From Alkalihalobacillus sp. YIM B00296 (GTDB lineage Bacteria > Bacillota > Bacilli > Bacillales > Fictibacillaceae): a DNA stretch of 55,819 bases. Both the position numbers and the translations under genes were made by a program. Where the stretch lies: contig NZ_JAIBLJ010000024.1 of assembly GCF_020179385.1 (NCBI RefSeq), positions 1 through 55,819 of the forward strand, in the 5' to 3' direction. Below are positions 29,963-42,802 of the stretch, in pieces (position 1 is the stretch's first letter; every line of letters begins with the position of its first letter). The notes under the pieces were generated by a model. The model did no database searches. It was given only the letters and a program-made list of their open reading frames with translations, and was not told the DNA's origin.

Positions 29963-30040
29963 TTGTCGAGATAATTTACGAGTTGTCGAGATAATTATGA
30001 AGTTGTAGCGTTGTGGTCCTTAATTGTTGAGATAAATACT
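29963..30040. repeat. Degenerate 20-base tandem repeats
   Basis: TTGTCGAGATAATT occurs at 29963 and 29983, exactly 20 bases apart, and TTGTTGAGATAA recurs near 30025. The intervening stretch at 30003 starts with TTGT but has diverged. Function unknown. Confidence 0.7.
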
Positions 30041-30276
30041 TTTTTGATCAATTTAGAAGAATTCAGGGGCTTTTTCGCACAACTAAATTAAAGGAATGAA
30101 TGACAATCGCAAGTTCTTTATCATATTATTCACCGTAAATGTGTATTTGGCGTGATTTTTCCCGTTTTGAGATACAGATCTAGTCGAAACTTCTCTCCCA
30201 ATCAAAAAAATTCTTCTTCTAAATGGTGCAAGAACTATCCCGTCCCCAACAAATTATGATCCTATTCAAAAATTCC

Positions 30277-30305
30277 TTGCAAATCATTGGTAAAACCATT
30301 ATAAT
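30277..30305 (+). promoter_or_regulatory. S10 cluster promoter P1
   Basis: TTGCAA (30277-30282), 17-base spacer, TATAAT (30300-30305). Confidence 0.8.
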
Positions 30306-30345
30306 AGTTCAAGTGTGGCTGAATACTTATTTATACTATTGTTGC

Positions 30346-30374
30346 TTGCAAAACCCTTGCGACTCTAGTATAAT
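30346..30374 (+). promoter_or_regulatory. S10 cluster promoter P2
   Basis: TTGCAA (30346-30351), 17-base spacer, TATAAT (30369-30374). It has the same -35, -10 and spacer length as P1, 69 bases downstream. It is probably the main start for the long ribosomal protein operon. Confidence 0.85.
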
Positions 30375-30403
30375 CTGTAATGTTGGCCATCATTTTGCGA
30401 TGA

Positions 30404-30816
<413 letters not shown>

Positions 30817-30856
30817 AATACTAAAAATTTTAAGGATATATTAGGAGGTGTGACGA

Positions 30857-31495
30857 ATGACCAAAGGAATCTTAGGTAAAAAGATCGGTATGACTCAAAT
30901 CTTTGCAGAGAACGGTGAGGTAATTCCTGTAACTGTTGTCGAAGCTGCTCCGAACGTTGTTCTACAAAAGAAGACAGCTGAAAACGACGGCTATGAGGCA
31001 ATCCAAATCGGTTATGCTGACAAGAAAGAATCTCGTACGAACAAACCTGGAAAGGGCCATGCTGAAAAAGCGAACACAAACCCTAAGCGCTACATTAAAG
31101 AGGTTCGCAATGTAGAATTAGCGGACTATGAAGTTGGTCAGGAAGTCAAAGTGGATATTTTCCGGGAAGGCGACATAGTCGACGTCACTGGAACATCAAA
31201 AGGTAAAGGATTCCAAGGTGTGATCAAGCGTCATGGACAATCTCGCGGACCGATGACTCACGGTTCCCGTTACCACCGTCGCCCTGGTTCAATGGGTGCT
31301 GTTGACCCAATGCACGTTTTCAAAGGTAAAAAGCTACCTGGACGTATGGGTGGAAACACAGTTACAGTGCAAAACCTTGAAATCGCTAGAGTTGACGCTG
31401 AGCGCAACCTACTATTGATAAAAGGTAACGTACCTGGTGCGAAAAAGAGCTACGTTACAGTAGAATCTGCAGTTAAGGCAAAAGAAGCTAAGTAA
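30857..31495 (+). CDS. rplC: 50S ribosomal protein L3
   Basis: L3 is an early assembly protein whose long loop reaches the peptidyl transferase centre. The 212-residue protein begins [16 protein letters not shown] and contains the family signature [12 protein letters not shown] and the loop region [16 protein letters not shown] 30857 follows AGGAGGTG. Length and loop are normal. Confidence 0.97.
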   Translation: MTKGILGKKIGMTQIFAENGEVIPVTVVEAAPNVVLQKKTAENDGYEAIQIGYADKKESRTNKPGKGHAEKANTNPKRYIKEVRNVELADYEVGQEVKVDIFREGDIVDVTGTSKGKGFQGVIKRHGQSRGPMTHGSRYHRRPGSMGAVDPMHVFKGKKLPGRMGGNTVTVQNLEIARVDAERNLLLIKGNVPGAKKSYVTVESAVKAKEAK

Positions 31496-31512
31496 GAAAG
31501 GAGGATACACCG

Positions 31513-32136
31513 GTGCCAAAAGTAACGCTTTATAACCAATCCGGTTCTGAAATCGGAGATATCGAATTAAATGACAATGTATTTGGAATTGAACCAAATG
31601 AAGATGTGCTTTTCGATGCAGTTGTCATGCAACAAGCATCAAGCCGCCAAGGAACTCACGCTGTGAAAAACCGTTCTGCGGTAAGAGGTGGAGGTCGCAA
31701 ACCTTGGCGTCAAAAAGGTACAGGACGTGCTCGTCAAGGATCCATTCGCTCTCCACAATGGGTAGGCGGTGGTGTGGTATTCGGACCAACACCAAGAAGC
31801 TACAGTTACAAGCTGCCTAAAAAAGTACGTCGCTTAGCGATCAAATCTGCCCTTTCTTCTAAAGTGCAAGAAAACAGCGTGGTCGTATTGGATGAGCTTA
31901 AGTTTGAAGCTCCAAAAACGAAAGAGATGGCTACAGTGTTAGCTAACTTCTCTACAGCAGCAAAAGCGCTTGTCGTTACTGGTGATTATAACGAATTCGT
32001 AGCTTTATCCGCTCGTAATATCCCCGGAGTTACTATCGTGACTGCTGACGGTGTAAACGTGTTGGATGTGCTGAACCACGATAAATTATTCATGACGAAA
32101 GATGCTGTAGAAAAGGTAGAGGAGGTGCTCGCATAA
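31513..32136 (+). CDS. rplD: 50S ribosomal protein L4
   Basis: L4 lines the narrow part of the exit tunnel and contributes to macrolide sensitivity. The 207-residue product has the tunnel loop [20 protein letters not shown] in ordinary form. The start is GTG 31513 behind AAAGGAGG. The stop overlaps the start of rplW by one base (TAATG), so the two are translationally coupled. In E. coli L4 represses this operon; Bacilli are not known to use that mechanism. Confidence 0.97.
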   Translation: MPKVTLYNQSGSEIGDIELNDNVFGIEPNEDVLFDAVVMQQASSRQGTHAVKNRSAVRGGGRKPWRQKGTGRARQGSIRSPQWVGGGVVFGPTPRSYSYKLPKKVRRLAIKSALSSKVQENSVVVLDELKFEAPKTKEMATVLANFSTAAKALVVTGDYNEFVALSARNIPGVTIVTADGVNVLDVLNHDKLFMTKDAVEKVEEVLA

Positions 32137-32426
32137 TGGCAGACGCACGTGAAATCATTAAGCGCCCCGTTATCACTGAAAGAACTACAGAAATCATGGG
32201 TGAAGGAAAATACACGTTCGAGGTTGATCCTCGTGCTAACAAAACCCAGATCAAAGACGCGGTAGAAGAAATTTTCGGTGTCAAAGTCGAAAATGTCAAC
32301 ACACAAAATTACAAAGGGAAGAAGAAACGTGTAGGTCGTTACTTCGGATACACTGCAAAGCGCAAAAAAGCGATTGTGCAGTTGACATCTGATAGTAAAG
32401 AACTCGATTTCTTCGAAGGAGTATAA
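32136..32426 (+). CDS. rplW: 50S ribosomal protein L23
   Basis: L23 sits at the tunnel exit and docks trigger factor, SRP and the Sec translocon. The 96-residue protein contains the family sequence [12 protein letters not shown] and [13 protein letters not shown]. The ATG overlaps the last base of the rplD stop, with AGGAGGTG located within rplD. Confidence 0.96.
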   Translation: MADAREIIKRPVITERTTEIMGEGKYTFEVDPRANKTQIKDAVEEIFGVKVENVNTQNYKGKKKRVGRYFGYTAKRKKAIVQLTSDSKELDFFEGV

Positions 32427-32453
32427 GCTTACTCGTAAAGGAGGGACCGTAAA

Positions 32454-33284
32454 ATGGCTATCAAAAAGTATAAACCAACATCAAATGGTCGTCGTCATAT
32501 GACATCATCTGATTTTAGTGAAATCACAACAGATCAGCCCGAAAAGTCGTTGTTAGCGCCATTAAGCAAAAAAGCTGGACGTAACAACCAGGGGCGTATT
32601 ACTACACGTCACCAAGGTGGAGGCCACAAGCGGAAGTATCGTATCATCGACTTCAAACGTGACAAAGATGGAATACCAGGACGCGTTGCTACGATCGAAT
32701 ATGATCCGAACCGTTCTGCTAACATTGCGCTTATCCACTATGCTGACGGAGAAAAGCGTTATATCCTTGCTGTTAAAGGCATGCAAGTAGGACAGGAAAT
32801 CATGTCTGGACCAGAAGCGGACATCAAGACTGGAAATGCTATGGCTCTTAAAGATATCCCGGTTGGTACTACCATCCACAATATCGAAATGAAGCCCGGT
32901 CGTGGAGGTCAACTTGTTCGTTCTGCTGGAGCAGAAGCACAACTACTAGGTAAGGAAGAGCGTTATGCACTTGTACGTCTTCGTTCAGGTGAAACTCGCC
33001 GTATCCTATTGACTTGCCGTGCGACAATCGGTCAAGTTGGAAACCTGGAGCATGAATTGATCAACATCGGTAAAGCAGGTCGTTCTCGTTGGATGGGCAA
33101 ACGCCCGACTGTACGTGGATCTGTTATGAACCCTAACGATCACCCGCATGGTGGTGGTGAAGGACGTGCACCAATCGGACGTAAATCACCAATGTCTCCA
33201 TGGGGCAAACCTACACTTGGATACAAGACTCGTAAGAAGAACAAGCCAAGTGACAAATATATCGTACGTCGTCGTAAAAAATAA
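32454..33284 (+). CDS. rplB: 50S ribosomal protein L2
   Basis: L2 is needed for subunit joining and lies near the peptidyl transferase centre. The 276-residue protein shows the invariant motif region [20 protein letters not shown] with the functionally important histidine, and the basic C-terminal tail. ATG 32454 follows AAAGGAGGG. A compact hairpin lies just after its stop codon. Confidence 0.97.
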   Translation: MAIKKYKPTSNGRRHMTSSDFSEITTDQPEKSLLAPLSKKAGRNNQGRITTRHQGGGHKRKYRIIDFKRDKDGIPGRVATIEYDPNRSANIALIHYADGEKRYILAVKGMQVGQEIMSGPEADIKTGNAMALKDIPVGTTIHNIEMKPGRGGQLVRSAGAEAQLLGKEERYALVRLRSGETRRILLTCRATIGQVGNLEHELINIGKAGRSRWMGKRPTVRGSVMNPNDHPHGGGEGRAPIGRKSPMSPWGKPTLGYKTRKKNKPSDKYIVRRRKK

Positions 33285-33287
33285 CGG

Positions 33288-33323
33288 GATTGAACTACGG
33301 TTCAAAAGAACCGTAGCGCAATC
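33288..33323 (+). other. Hairpin between rplB and rpsS
   Basis: CTACGGTTC (33295-33303) and GAACCGTAG (33308-33316) pair perfectly around an AAAA loop, and GATTG (33288-33292) pairs with CAATC (33319-33323) beyond a small internal loop. It starts three bases after the rplB stop and ends just before the rpsS ribosome binding site. No T run follows, so it is not a terminator. Confidence 0.8.
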
Positions 33324-33341
33324 GCGAAGGGAGGTACAAAC

Positions 33342-33620
33342 ATGGGTCGTAGTTTGAAGAAGGGACCTTTCGTGGATGATCACTTGATGAAAAAGGTAGA
33401 AGTTCTTAACGAAGCGAATGACAAGAAGGTCATCAAGACTTGGTCTCGTCGCTCTACTATTTTTCCGGATTTCATCGGACACACAATTGCCGTTTATGAC
33501 GGACGTAAGCACGTGCCAGTATATGTGACTGAAGACATGGTCGGACACAAGCTAGGTGAATTTGCACCTACACGCACATACAAAGGCCACGCAGCTGATG
33601 ATAAGAAAACAAGACGTTAA
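33342..33620 (+). CDS. rpsS: 30S ribosomal protein S19
   Basis: S19 is in the 30S head, contacts S13 and the A-site tRNA. The 92-residue product begins [15 protein letters not shown] and includes [22 protein letters not shown] and [14 protein letters not shown]-type sequence. ATG 33342 follows AGGGAGGT. Its ribosome binding site lies a few bases after the intercistronic hairpin. Confidence 0.97.
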   Translation: MGRSLKKGPFVDDHLMKKVEVLNEANDKKVIKTWSRRSTIFPDFIGHTIAVYDGRKHVPVYVTEDMVGHKLGEFAPTRTYKGHAADDKKTRR

Positions 33621-33640
33621 CAAGAGAGGAGGTACTCCGA

Positions 33641-33982
33641 ATGGAAGCTAAAGCTGTTGCAAAACAGGTTCGAATTGCTCCTCGTAAAGCTCGCCTAGTC
33701 GTCGATCTCATTCGAGGAAAGGAAGTTGGAGAAGCGATTGCAATTTTGCGTCACACACCAAAAGCAGCGTCTCCAATCATTGAAAAGGTACTCAATTCTG
33801 CAATCGCAAACGCAGAACACAACTATGAGTTGGAACCAAACAATTTGGTAATTAAGACTGCATGTGTTGATGAAGGTGTAACATTGAAACGATTCCGCCC
33901 ACGTGCTATGGGTCGTGCAAGCCGCATCAATAAACGCACAAGTCATATTACGATCGTAGTTTCAGAAAAGAAGGAGGGATAA
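33641..33982 (+). CDS. rplV: 50S ribosomal protein L22
   Basis: L22 spans the large subunit and its beta-hairpin forms part of the exit tunnel. The 113-residue protein has the conserved [17 protein letters not shown] and the hairpin [21 protein letters not shown] in normal length, so no macrolide-resistance type change is visible. ATG 33641 follows GAGGAGG. rpsC begins three bases after its stop. Confidence 0.97.
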   Translation: MEAKAVAKQVRIAPRKARLVVDLIRGKEVGEAIAILRHTPKAASPIIEKVLNSAIANAEHNYELEPNNLVIKTACVDEGVTLKRFRPRAMGRASRINKRTSHITIVVSEKKEG

Positions 33983-33985
33983 ATC

Positions 33986-35275
<1,290 letters not shown>

Positions 35276-35296
35276 ATTGAAGGGAGGACTTAAAAA

Positions 35297-35560
35297 ATGA
35301 GCGAACGCAATCAACGTAAAGTATACGTGGGTCGTGTCGTATCCGACAAAATGGATAAAACGATCGCAGTACTTGTTGAAACTTATAAAAATGACAAATT
35401 GTACGGTAAGCGTGTAAAGTACTCTAAAAAGTTCAAAGCACATGATGAAAACAACACTGCTAAGATGGGTGACGTTGTTAAAATCATGGAAACTCGCCCG
35501 TTATCTAAAGATAAGCGCTTCCGTCTAGTAGAAGTAATAGAAGAATCAATCATCATCTAA
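35297..35560 (+). CDS. rpsQ: 30S ribosomal protein S17
   Basis: S17 is a primary 16S-binding protein of the OB fold. The 87-residue product contains the family segment [19 protein letters not shown] and the C-terminal [19 protein letters not shown] 35297 follows AGGGAGG. A small TTCGGA/TCCGAA hairpin follows before rplN. Confidence 0.96.
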   Translation: MSERNQRKVYVGRVVSDKMDKTIAVLVETYKNDKLYGKRVKYSKKFKAHDENNTAKMGDVVKIMETRPLSKDKRFRLVEVIEESIII

Positions 35561-35606
35561 TAAAAGTTCGGATCGATATCTTCAGTCCGAAAGGAGGTAC
35601 ACGTAA

Positions 35607-35975
35607 ATGATTCAACAAGAATCACGCTTAAAAGTCGCTGACAACTCTGGAGCTCGTGAACTGCTAACTATCAAGGTCCTCGGTGGATCTGGACGTAAGT
35701 ATGCGAACATCGGTGATATGGTTGTGTGTTCTGTTAAATCCGCAACACCAGGTGGCGTTGTCAAGAAAGGTGATGTCGTTCGTGCTGTAATCGTGCGTTC
35801 TAAACGCGGTATGCGCCGTCCAGACGGATCTTACATCCGTTTCGATGAGAATGCTGCAGTAATCGTACGTGACGACAAGAGCCCAAGAGGAACACGTATT
35901 TTCGGACCTGTCGCGCGTGAACTTCGTGACAATCAATTTATGAAAATCGTTTCATTAGCGCCAGAAGTTCTTTAA
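35607..35975 (+). CDS. rplN: 50S ribosomal protein L14
   Basis: L14 forms an intersubunit bridge with 16S rRNA helix 14 and is where RsfS binds to silence ribosomes. The 122-residue product begins [19 protein letters not shown] and ends with the family sequence [23 protein letters not shown]-like tail. ATG 35607 follows AAAGGAGGT. First gene of what is often called the spc cluster, but read through from the S10 cluster here. Confidence 0.97.
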   Translation: MIQQESRLKVADNSGARELLTIKVLGGSGRKYANIGDMVVCSVKSATPGGVVKKGDVVRAVIVRSKRGMRRPDGSYIRFDENAAVIVRDDKSPRGTRIFGPVARELRDNQFMKIVSLAPEVL

Positions 35976-36017
35976 TAAAATTCAAGCTCTGTCTTGTAAG
36001 GAGGTGCGCAAATCGCT

Positions 36018-36338
36018 ATGCCTAAAATGCACGTGAAAAAAGGCGATAAAGTTCAAGTTATTTCAGGTAAGGATAAAGGGAAGCAAGGAGTAGTCCTTCA
36101 AGCGTTACCTAAAAACAACCGTGTTGTTGTTGAAGGAATCAACGTTGTGAAGAAGCACGCCAAGCCTTCTCAAGATAATCCACAAGGCGGAATCCTTAAT
36201 GTTGAAGCATCTATCCATGCTTCTAACGTTATGTTGATCGACCCTAAATCAAACGAACCTACTCGTGTAGGATATAAAGATGTGGATGGAAAGAAAGTAC
36301 GTGTTGCTAAAAAGTCAGGAGAAGCTCTTGATAAATAA
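36018..36338 (+). CDS. rplX: 50S ribosomal protein L24
   Basis: L24 initiates 50S assembly and borders the tunnel exit; it has an N-terminal KOW motif ([18 protein letters not shown]). From ATG 36018 the product has 106 residues (MPKMHVKKG). The distance to the ribosome binding site AAGGAGGTG is about 12 bases, longer than usual, and the B. subtilis protein starts at the equivalent of the later ATG (36027), so the start is slightly uncertain. Confidence 0.95.
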   Translation: MPKMHVKKGDKVQVISGKDKGKQGVVLQALPKNNRVVVEGINVVKKHAKPSQDNPQGGILNVEASIHASNVMLIDPKSNEPTRVGYKDVDGKKVRVAKKSGEALDK

Positions 36339-36364
36339 GCTTTGTTGAAAGGAGGTTACCTAGA

Positions 36365-36904
36365 ATGAGTCGTCTACAAGAAAGATACAAAAAAGAAATC
36401 GTTCCTTCTCTACAAGAGAAGTTCAACTATACATCTGTGATGCAAGTACCAAAAATCGAAAAGATCGTTATCAACATGGGGATCGGTGATGCTGTTTCCA
36501 ACGCGAAAGCTCTTGATGTTGCCGTTGAAGAACTAACTGAAATCGCTGGTCAAAAGCCGGTCGTCACAAAGGCAAAGAAGTCCATCGCTGGATTCAAGCT
36601 GCGTGAAGGAATGCCAATCGGTGCGAAGGTTACATTGCGCGGTGAGCGTATGTACGAATTCCTCGACAAGCTGATCAGTGTTTCTCTTCCACGTGTACGT
36701 GACTTCCGTGGGGTTTCTAAGAAATCATTTGACGGTCGCGGAAACTACACTCTTGGAGTGAAAGAACAGCTTATTTTCCCAGAGATTGATTATGATAAGG
36801 TCAACAAAGTACGCGGTATGGATATTGTTATCGTCACTACTGCGAACACTGACGAAGAGGCTCGTGAACTACTTCTTCAAGTAGGTATGCCATTCCAAAA
36901 ATAA
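36365..36904 (+). CDS. rplE: 50S ribosomal protein L5
   Basis: L5 binds 5S rRNA and contacts S13 across the subunit interface. The 179-residue protein contains [17 protein letters not shown] and the [20 protein letters not shown] and [16 protein letters not shown] motifs. ATG 36365 follows AAAGGAGGT. Confidence 0.97.
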   Translation: MSRLQERYKKEIVPSLQEKFNYTSVMQVPKIEKIVINMGIGDAVSNAKALDVAVEELTEIAGQKPVVTKAKKSIAGFKLREGMPIGAKVTLRGERMYEFLDKLISVSLPRVRDFRGVSKKSFDGRGNYTLGVKEQLIFPEIDYDKVNKVRGMDIVIVTTANTDEEARELLLQVGMPFQK

Positions 36905-36907
36905 TGA

Positions 36908-37111
<204 letters not shown>

Positions 37112-37141
37112 AACCCATTGTCGGGAAGGAGGTAATTAGTA

Positions 37142-37540
37142 ATGGTCATGACAGATCCAATTGCAGATATGTTAACTCGTATTCGTAATGCAAATACTGT
37201 AGGTCACGATAAACTAGAGGTTCCTGCATCAAAGCTCAAAAGAGAAATCGCAGAAATCCTTAAGAACGAAGGGTTCGTGCGTGACGTGGAGTATATCGAA
37301 GATAGCAAGCAAGGAGTCATTCGTATTTTCTTAAAGTACGGCCAAAACAACCAACGTGTTATTACTGGCCTTAAGAGAATCAGTAAGCCTGGTTTGCGTG
37401 TCTATGCGAAAGCTTATGAAGTACCACGTGTACTTGGTGGACTAGGAATCGCACTAGTTTCAACATCAAAAGGTATTATGACTGATAAAGACGCGCGTAA
37501 CCAACAGGTTGGCGGAGAAGTCTTAGCATACGTTTGGTAA
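37142..37540 (+). CDS. rpsH: 30S ribosomal protein S8
   Basis: S8 binds 16S helix 21 and is the spc-operon repressor in E. coli. The 132-residue protein begins [18 protein letters not shown] and ends with the C-terminal signature [10 protein letters not shown]-like sequence (here [10 protein letters not shown]). ATG 37142 follows AAGGAGGT. Confidence 0.97.
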   Translation: MVMTDPIADMLTRIRNANTVGHDKLEVPASKLKREIAEILKNEGFVRDVEYIEDSKQGVIRIFLKYGQNNQRVITGLKRISKPGLRVYAKAYEVPRVLGGLGIALVSTSKGIMTDKDARNQQVGGEVLAYVW

Positions 37541-37573
37541 TCGAAAGAAAGAAAGAATGGAGGTGCAGCCTGA

Positions 37574-38113
37574 ATGTCTCGTATTGGTAACAAACACTTA
37601 GAACTTCCGAGCGGCGTGACAGTTGAGAAGAAAGACAACAACGTCGTAACTGTCAAAGGCCCTAAAGGTGAATTGACTCGCTCTTTTAGCCCGGACATGA
37701 AAATCAACATCGAAGATAACAAGGTCACTGTTGAACGCCCAAGCGATCACAAAGACCACAAATCTCTTCACGGAACGACAGCTAGTATTATCGGTAACAT
37801 GATCGAGGGTGTTTCGAACGGTTATCAAAAAGCTCTTGAACTAGTAGGGGTTGGATACCGTGCTAACAAATCCGGTAACAAACTAGTATTGAATGTTGGA
37901 TACTCCCACCCTGTAGAGATCGTCCCTGAACAAGGAATCGAGATTGAGGTCCCAGCGAATACGAAAGTAGTCGTGAAAGGTATCGACAAAGAACGTGTTG
38001 GTGCCGTAGCAGCGAATATTCGCTCTGTTCGTCTTCCAGAACCGTATAAAGGTAAAGGTATCCGTTACGAAGGAGAATATGTTCGTCGTAAGGAAGGTAA
38101 GACTGGTAAATAG
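37574..38113 (+). CDS. rplF: 50S ribosomal protein L6
   Basis: L6 lies near the sarcin-ricin loop and contacts elongation factors. The 179-residue protein has two tandem L6 folds and the C-terminal signature [24 protein letters not shown] 37574 follows GGAGGTG. Confidence 0.97.
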   Translation: MSRIGNKHLELPSGVTVEKKDNNVVTVKGPKGELTRSFSPDMKINIEDNKVTVERPSDHKDHKSLHGTTASIIGNMIEGVSNGYQKALELVGVGYRANKSGNKLVLNVGYSHPVEIVPEQGIEIEVPANTKVVVKGIDKERVGAVAANIRSVRLPEPYKGKGIRYEGEYVRRKEGKTGK

Positions 38114-38145
38114 TAACGTAAGATTACGGAAAGGAGTGGCGTAGG

Positions 38146-38508
38146 ATGATTACGAAGCAAGACAAAAATACTGCGCGTAAGAAAAGACATGCTCGTGTGC
38201 GCCGTACAATTTTCGGAACAGCAGAACGTCCTCGCTTGAACGTATTCCGCTCATCAAAGCACATTTACGCTCAATTGATCGATGATGAAAACGGAGTAAC
38301 GTTGTTATCTGCTTCTACTTTAGACTCTAACGTAGATGTTGATAATGGTGGAAATGTTGAAGCTGCTACGAAAGTCGGCGAAGAAATCGCTAAGCGTGCA
38401 GTTGAAGCTGGACATAAAGTAGTTGTATTCGACCGCGGTGGTTACATTTATCACGGACGTGTGAAAGCCTTAGCAGACGCAGCTCGTGAAGCTGGACTAC
38501 AATTTTAA
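38146..38508 (+). CDS. rplR: 50S ribosomal protein L18
   Basis: L18 binds 5S rRNA together with L5. The 120-residue product has the basic N-terminal tail ([14 protein letters not shown]), then [20 protein letters not shown] and the C-terminal [27 protein letters not shown] 38146 follows GGAAAGGAG. Confidence 0.97.
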   Translation: MITKQDKNTARKKRHARVRRTIFGTAERPRLNVFRSSKHIYAQLIDDENGVTLLSASTLDSNVDVDNGGNVEAATKVGEEIAKRAVEAGHKVVVFDRGGYIYHGRVKALADAAREAGLQF

Positions 38509-38529
38509 TAGAAGGAGGGAAATCCAATC

Positions 38530-39030
38530 ATGCGTGGAATCGATCCAAACAAACTAGAACTTGAAGAACGTGTTGTTACCGTAAACCGTGTGGCAAAGGT
38601 TGTAAAAGGCGGACGTCGCTTTCGCTTTGCGGCGGTTGTGGTAGTTGGAGATAAAAACGGTCATGTAGGATTCGGTACTGGTAAAGCACAAGAGGTACCA
38701 GAAGCGATCCGCAAGGCTATCGAAGATGCGAAGAAGAATCTTATCAGTGTACCGATTGTTGGCACTACGCTTCCTCACCAGATCAACGGACGATATGGAG
38801 CGGGTAACGTATTGTTGAAGCCTGCATCTGAGGGTACAGGAGTCATCGCTGGAGGACCTGTACGTGCGGTACTTGAGTTGGCTGGAGTTGGTGACATCCT
38901 ATCTAAATCATTAGGATCCAACAACCCGATCAACATGGTACGTGCAACAATCAACGGACTTAAAAATCTAAAACGTGCTGAGGACGTTGCGAAATTACGC
39001 GGCAAATCAGTTGAAGAACTATTAGGTTAA
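38530..39030 (+). CDS. rpsE: 30S ribosomal protein S5
   Basis: S5 is at the mRNA entry channel and takes part in accuracy and spectinomycin response. The 166-residue protein has the S5 double-stranded RNA-binding-like domain with the loop [20 protein letters not shown], unmutated at the usual spectinomycin-resistance positions, and the C-terminal domain with [21 protein letters not shown] 38530 follows AAGGAGGG. Confidence 0.97.
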   Translation: MRGIDPNKLELEERVVTVNRVAKVVKGGRRFRFAAVVVVGDKNGHVGFGTGKAQEVPEAIRKAIEDAKKNLISVPIVGTTLPHQINGRYGAGNVLLKPASEGTGVIAGGPVRAVLELAGVGDILSKSLGSNNPINMVRATINGLKNLKRAEDVAKLRGKSVEELLG

Positions 39031-39043
39031 GGAGGGATTTTGA

Positions 39044-39232
39044 ATGGCTAAGAAATTAGAAGTCACCCTCACGCGTAGTTTAATTGGTCGCCCAGAGAAC
39101 CAACGTGTTACAGTGAAAACACTAGGTTTACGCAAGATGCACCAAACAGTCGTCCACGAAGACAATGAAGCGATTCGTGGTATGGTGAACAAGGTGTCCC
39201 ATCTTGTGACTGTCAATGAAATCAACGAATAA
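39044..39232 (+). CDS. rpmD: 50S ribosomal protein L30
   Basis: L30 is a small 50S protein absent from some lineages. The 62-residue product contains [20 protein letters not shown] and [17 protein letters not shown] 39044 follows AAGGAGGG, and the ribosome binding site overlaps the rpsE stop codon. Confidence 0.96.
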   Translation: MAKKLEVTLTRSLIGRPENQRVTVKTLGLRKMHQTVVHEDNEAIRGMVNKVSHLVTVNEINE

Positions 39233-39265
39233 TAAGACGATATAAATCATGAGGAGGTGCCGATA

Positions 39266-39706
39266 ATGAAACTTCATGAACTGAAACCATCTGAAGGTTC
39301 TCGTGGCAACCGTAATCGTGTTGGACGTGGAATTGGTTCCGGTAATGGTAAGACAAGTGGACGTGGACACAAAGGTCAAAACGCCCGCTCTGGCGGAGGC
39401 GTACGACCAGGATTCGAAGGTGGTCAAAACCCACTTGCAAGACGTTTACCGAAACGTGGATTTACAAACCCAACTCGTGTTGAATATGCGGTTGTAAACT
39501 TGGATGCTTTAAACCGTTTTGAAGAAGGAACTGAAGTAACTCCTGAACTTCTTCTTGAGACTGGTGTCATCAGCAAGTTGAAAGATGGAGTGAAGGTCCT
39601 AGGAAATGGAAAACTAGAAACAAAGCTTACGATTAAAGCTCATAAGTTTTCTGCTTCTGCTAAGGAAGCAATCGAAGCAGCAGGCGGAAGTGCTGAGGTG
39701 ATTTAA
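39266..39706 (+). CDS. rplO: 50S ribosomal protein L15
   Basis: L15 binds late in 50S assembly. The 146-residue protein has the Gly/Arg-rich N-terminal region ([20 protein letters not shown]) that threads into rRNA and a globular C-terminus with [21 protein letters not shown] 39266 follows GAGGAGGTG; the GTG at 39257 lies in that site. The stop overlaps the start of secY by one base. Confidence 0.96.
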   Translation: MKLHELKPSEGSRGNRNRVGRGIGSGNGKTSGRGHKGQNARSGGGVRPGFEGGQNPLARRLPKRGFTNPTRVEYAVVNLDALNRFEEGTEVTPELLLETGVISKLKDGVKVLGNGKLETKLTIKAHKFSASAKEAIEAAGGSAEVI

Positions 39707-40995
39707 TGTTCCGTGCAATCTCCAATATTATGCGCGTAAGTGATATAAGAAGCAAAGTATTATTTACTCTTGCCATGCTTGTCGTATTCCGAATCGGAAC
39801 ATTCATTCCTGTGCCGAATGTTGACAAGACTGCATTAGACTTTCAGAATCAGATGAACGTTTTCGGATTTCTGAACACGTTCGGTGGTGGTGCCCTGCAA
39901 AACTTCTCGATTTTTGCGATGGGGATCATGCCATATATTACAGCATCGATCATCGTACAACTGTTACAGATGGATGTTGTACCGAAGTTTACCGAATGGT
40001 CTAAGCAAGGTGAGGTTGGGCGGAAAAAGCTTGCTCAATTCACCCGTTATGGGACAATCGTGCTTGGATTCATCCAAGCGATCGGAATGTCGATCGGGTT
40101 CAACAACCTGTTCCCAGGTCTTATTCCAAATCCGAGCATTCCGACCTACCTGCTAATCGCATTGATTTTGACAGCAGGTACTGCGTTCCTGATGTGGTTA
40201 GGTGAACAGATCACCGCACATGGTGTTGGGAATGGTATTTCCATTCTGATCTTCGCGGGTATCGTTGCAGCTATACCAAGCGCATTGAACCAGTTCTATG
40301 CTACCCAGTTCCAAGGATCAGAACAGACACTATTCATCGGAATCGTCAAAGTGCTGCTTATTGCTTTAGCAATTGTTGTATTGACAGTCTTCGTGATCTT
40401 CATCCAACAAGGATTGCGTAAGATTCCGATCCAATACGCAAAACGTGTCGTGAACAATAAACCGGTTGGAGGGCAACAAACACACCTTCCAATCAAGGTT
40501 AACGCAGCAGGGGTAATCCCGGTTATCTTTGCAATTTCACTGATCATTGCACCACCGACAATCGCAGGGTTCTTTGCTGAAAACGCGGTGACCAGATTCA
40601 TTACCAACACATTTGACTATACGACACCGGTGGGTATGATCGTTTATTCGGCCTTAATCATCGGATTCACGTATTTCTATACATTCGTTCAGGTCAATCC
40701 TGAGCAAATGGCAGAGAACTTGAAGAAACAAGGTGGTTACATTCCAGGAATACGTCCGGGTAAAAATACAGAAACGTATATCGTGCGTATTCTTTATCGC
40801 CTGACATTTGTCGGCGCCCTATTCTTGGCCTTTGTTTCGATCTTGCCGATTTTCTTCATCAAGTTCGCACAACTTCCGCAGTCTTTCCAAATAGGCGGTA
40901 CCAGCTTATTGATTGTGGTCGGTGTAGCATTAGATATAATGAAACGAATTGAAAGCCAATTAATTAAACGTCATTATAAAGGCTTTATCAAATAG
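39706..40995 (+). CDS. secY: Preprotein translocase channel SecY
   Basis: SecY is the membrane channel for Sec secretion and membrane insertion. The 429-residue protein has ten hydrophobic segments, the plug region after TM1 and the cytoplasmic loops with GEQITAHGVGNGISILIFAGI and the C5-loop arginine in GIRPGKNTE. The ATG overlaps the rplO stop as TAATG. With secE at 12682 it makes the core of the translocon. Confidence 0.97.
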   Translation: MFRAISNIMRVSDIRSKVLFTLAMLVVFRIGTFIPVPNVDKTALDFQNQMNVFGFLNTFGGGALQNFSIFAMGIMPYITASIIVQLLQMDVVPKFTEWSKQGEVGRKKLAQFTRYGTIVLGFIQAIGMSIGFNNLFPGLIPNPSIPTYLLIALILTAGTAFLMWLGEQITAHGVGNGISILIFAGIVAAIPSALNQFYATQFQGSEQTLFIGIVKVLLIALAIVVLTVFVIFIQQGLRKIPIQYAKRVVNNKPVGGQQTHLPIKVNAAGVIPVIFAISLIIAPPTIAGFFAENAVTRFITNTFDYTTPVGMIVYSALIIGFTYFYTFVQVNPEQMAENLKKQGGYIPGIRPGKNTETYIVRILYRLTFVGALFLAFVSILPIFFIKFAQLPQSFQIGGTSLLIVVGVALDIMKRIESQLIKRHYKGFIK

Positions 40996-41034
40996 AGGAA
41001 AACCGGGAATCGTCCATATTCCCCGTCCTCTTTA
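40994..41034 (+). other. Weak hairpin between secY and adk
   Basis: AGAGGA (40994-40999) pairs with TCCTCT (41026-41031), and CGGGAAT (41004-41010) pairs with ATTCCCCG with one bulge. Only TTT follows, so it is at most a leaky terminator. Confidence 0.4.
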
Positions 41035-41068
41035 CAATGTACGTTTTTTGACCGTATGGAGGGATTAG

Positions 41069-41718
<650 letters not shown>

Positions 41719-41719
<1 letters not shown>

Positions 41720-42465
41720 TGATCATATCTAAGACTCCGCGTGAGATCGAAATCATGCGGGAAGCTGGGAAGATTGTTGCTTTGACTCATCAGGAACTCC
41801 AGAAGCACATTAAACCGGGAGTGACTACCAAGGAACTTGATGCAATCGCTGAAAAGTTTATTCGTAGCCACGATGCAATTCCTTCTTTTAAAGGCTATAA
41901 TGGTTTTACAGGTAGTATTTGTGCTTCCGTAAACGAAGAGTTGGTTCATGGGATTCCAGGGAAAAAGGTACTGAAGGATGGAGATATCATCTCGATCGAC
42001 ATCGGTGCGAAGTATAATGGATACCACGGTGATTCAGCTTGGACTTACGGTGTCGGTGAAATATCCGATGAGGACAAACATCTTTTCGAGGTAACCGAAC
42101 AATCGTTATATAAAGGTCTTGCAGAAGCGAAACCTGGGGAAAGACTCACAAACATCTCTCATGCGATTCAATCGTATGTTGAAGCTAAAGGCTTTTCAGT
42201 CGTACGTGAATACGTCGGCCACGGAGTCGGGCAAGATCTCCACGAGGATCCACAAATCCCTCATTTCGGACCGCCAGGCAAAGGACCGAGACTCAAACCA
42301 GGCATGGTTCTTGCTATTGAGCCGATGGTGAATGCAGGATCACGATATGTTCGAACGTTAGCAGATAACTGGACTGTCGTTACCCAGGATGGTAAAAACT
42401 GTGCGCATTTCGAGCATACCATTGCTATTGTTGAAGATGGTTTCGAAATTTTAACGAAAGCCTAA
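41719..42465 (+). CDS. map: Methionine aminopeptidase, type I
   Basis: Map removes the N-terminal methionine from nascent proteins. The 248-residue protein has the pita-bread fold ligands: [16 protein letters not shown] (two Asp), GHGVG (His), PHFG, the first EP in VLAIEPMV and the last Glu in [10 protein letters not shown]. It lacks an N-terminal SH3-type extension. The start ATG overlaps the adk stop. Confidence 0.96.
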
Positions 42466-42478
42466 GTGAAGGTGATAA

Positions 42479-42802
42479 ATGGTGAGTGAATCCGAGCCGG
42501 TACCGCAAGTTGGGCAATTAGTCCATATTTTGCGAGGGCGGGACGCTGGTCAAATCAATGTAATTGTGGGTGTTGTGGACGATAAATTTGTCCTCATCGC
42601 TGACGGTGATAAACGGAAATATGACCGAGCAAAGAAGAAGAACATCAATCATCTTGAGCTGTTTCAATATATTTCGCCGGAAGTTAAGCGAAGCATCGAT
42701 GAAACAGGACGTGTAACAAACGGTAAATTGCGTTTCGCCGTGTCGAAATTCTTGAATGATCAAGCAGACTTGCTTGAGAAGGGGGAACAAATCGATGGCT
42801 AA
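42479..42802 (+). CDS. KOW-domain RNA-binding protein (YbzG-like)
   Basis: The 107-residue product has an N-terminal KOW-type region ([23 protein letters not shown]) followed by a basic segment ([18 protein letters not shown]) resembling the L14e-like proteins that B. subtilis encodes between map and infA. The role is not established; ribosome or RNA binding is inferred from the domain and the position. ATG 42479 follows GAAGGTG. The C-terminal half, which is helical, looks longer than the KOW core. It overlaps infA by eight bases. Confidence 0.8.
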   Translation: MVSESEPVPQVGQLVHILRGRDAGQINVIVGVVDDKFVLIADGDKRKYDRAKKKNINHLELFQYISPEVKRSIDETGRVTNGKLRFAVSKFLNDQADLLEKGEQIDG

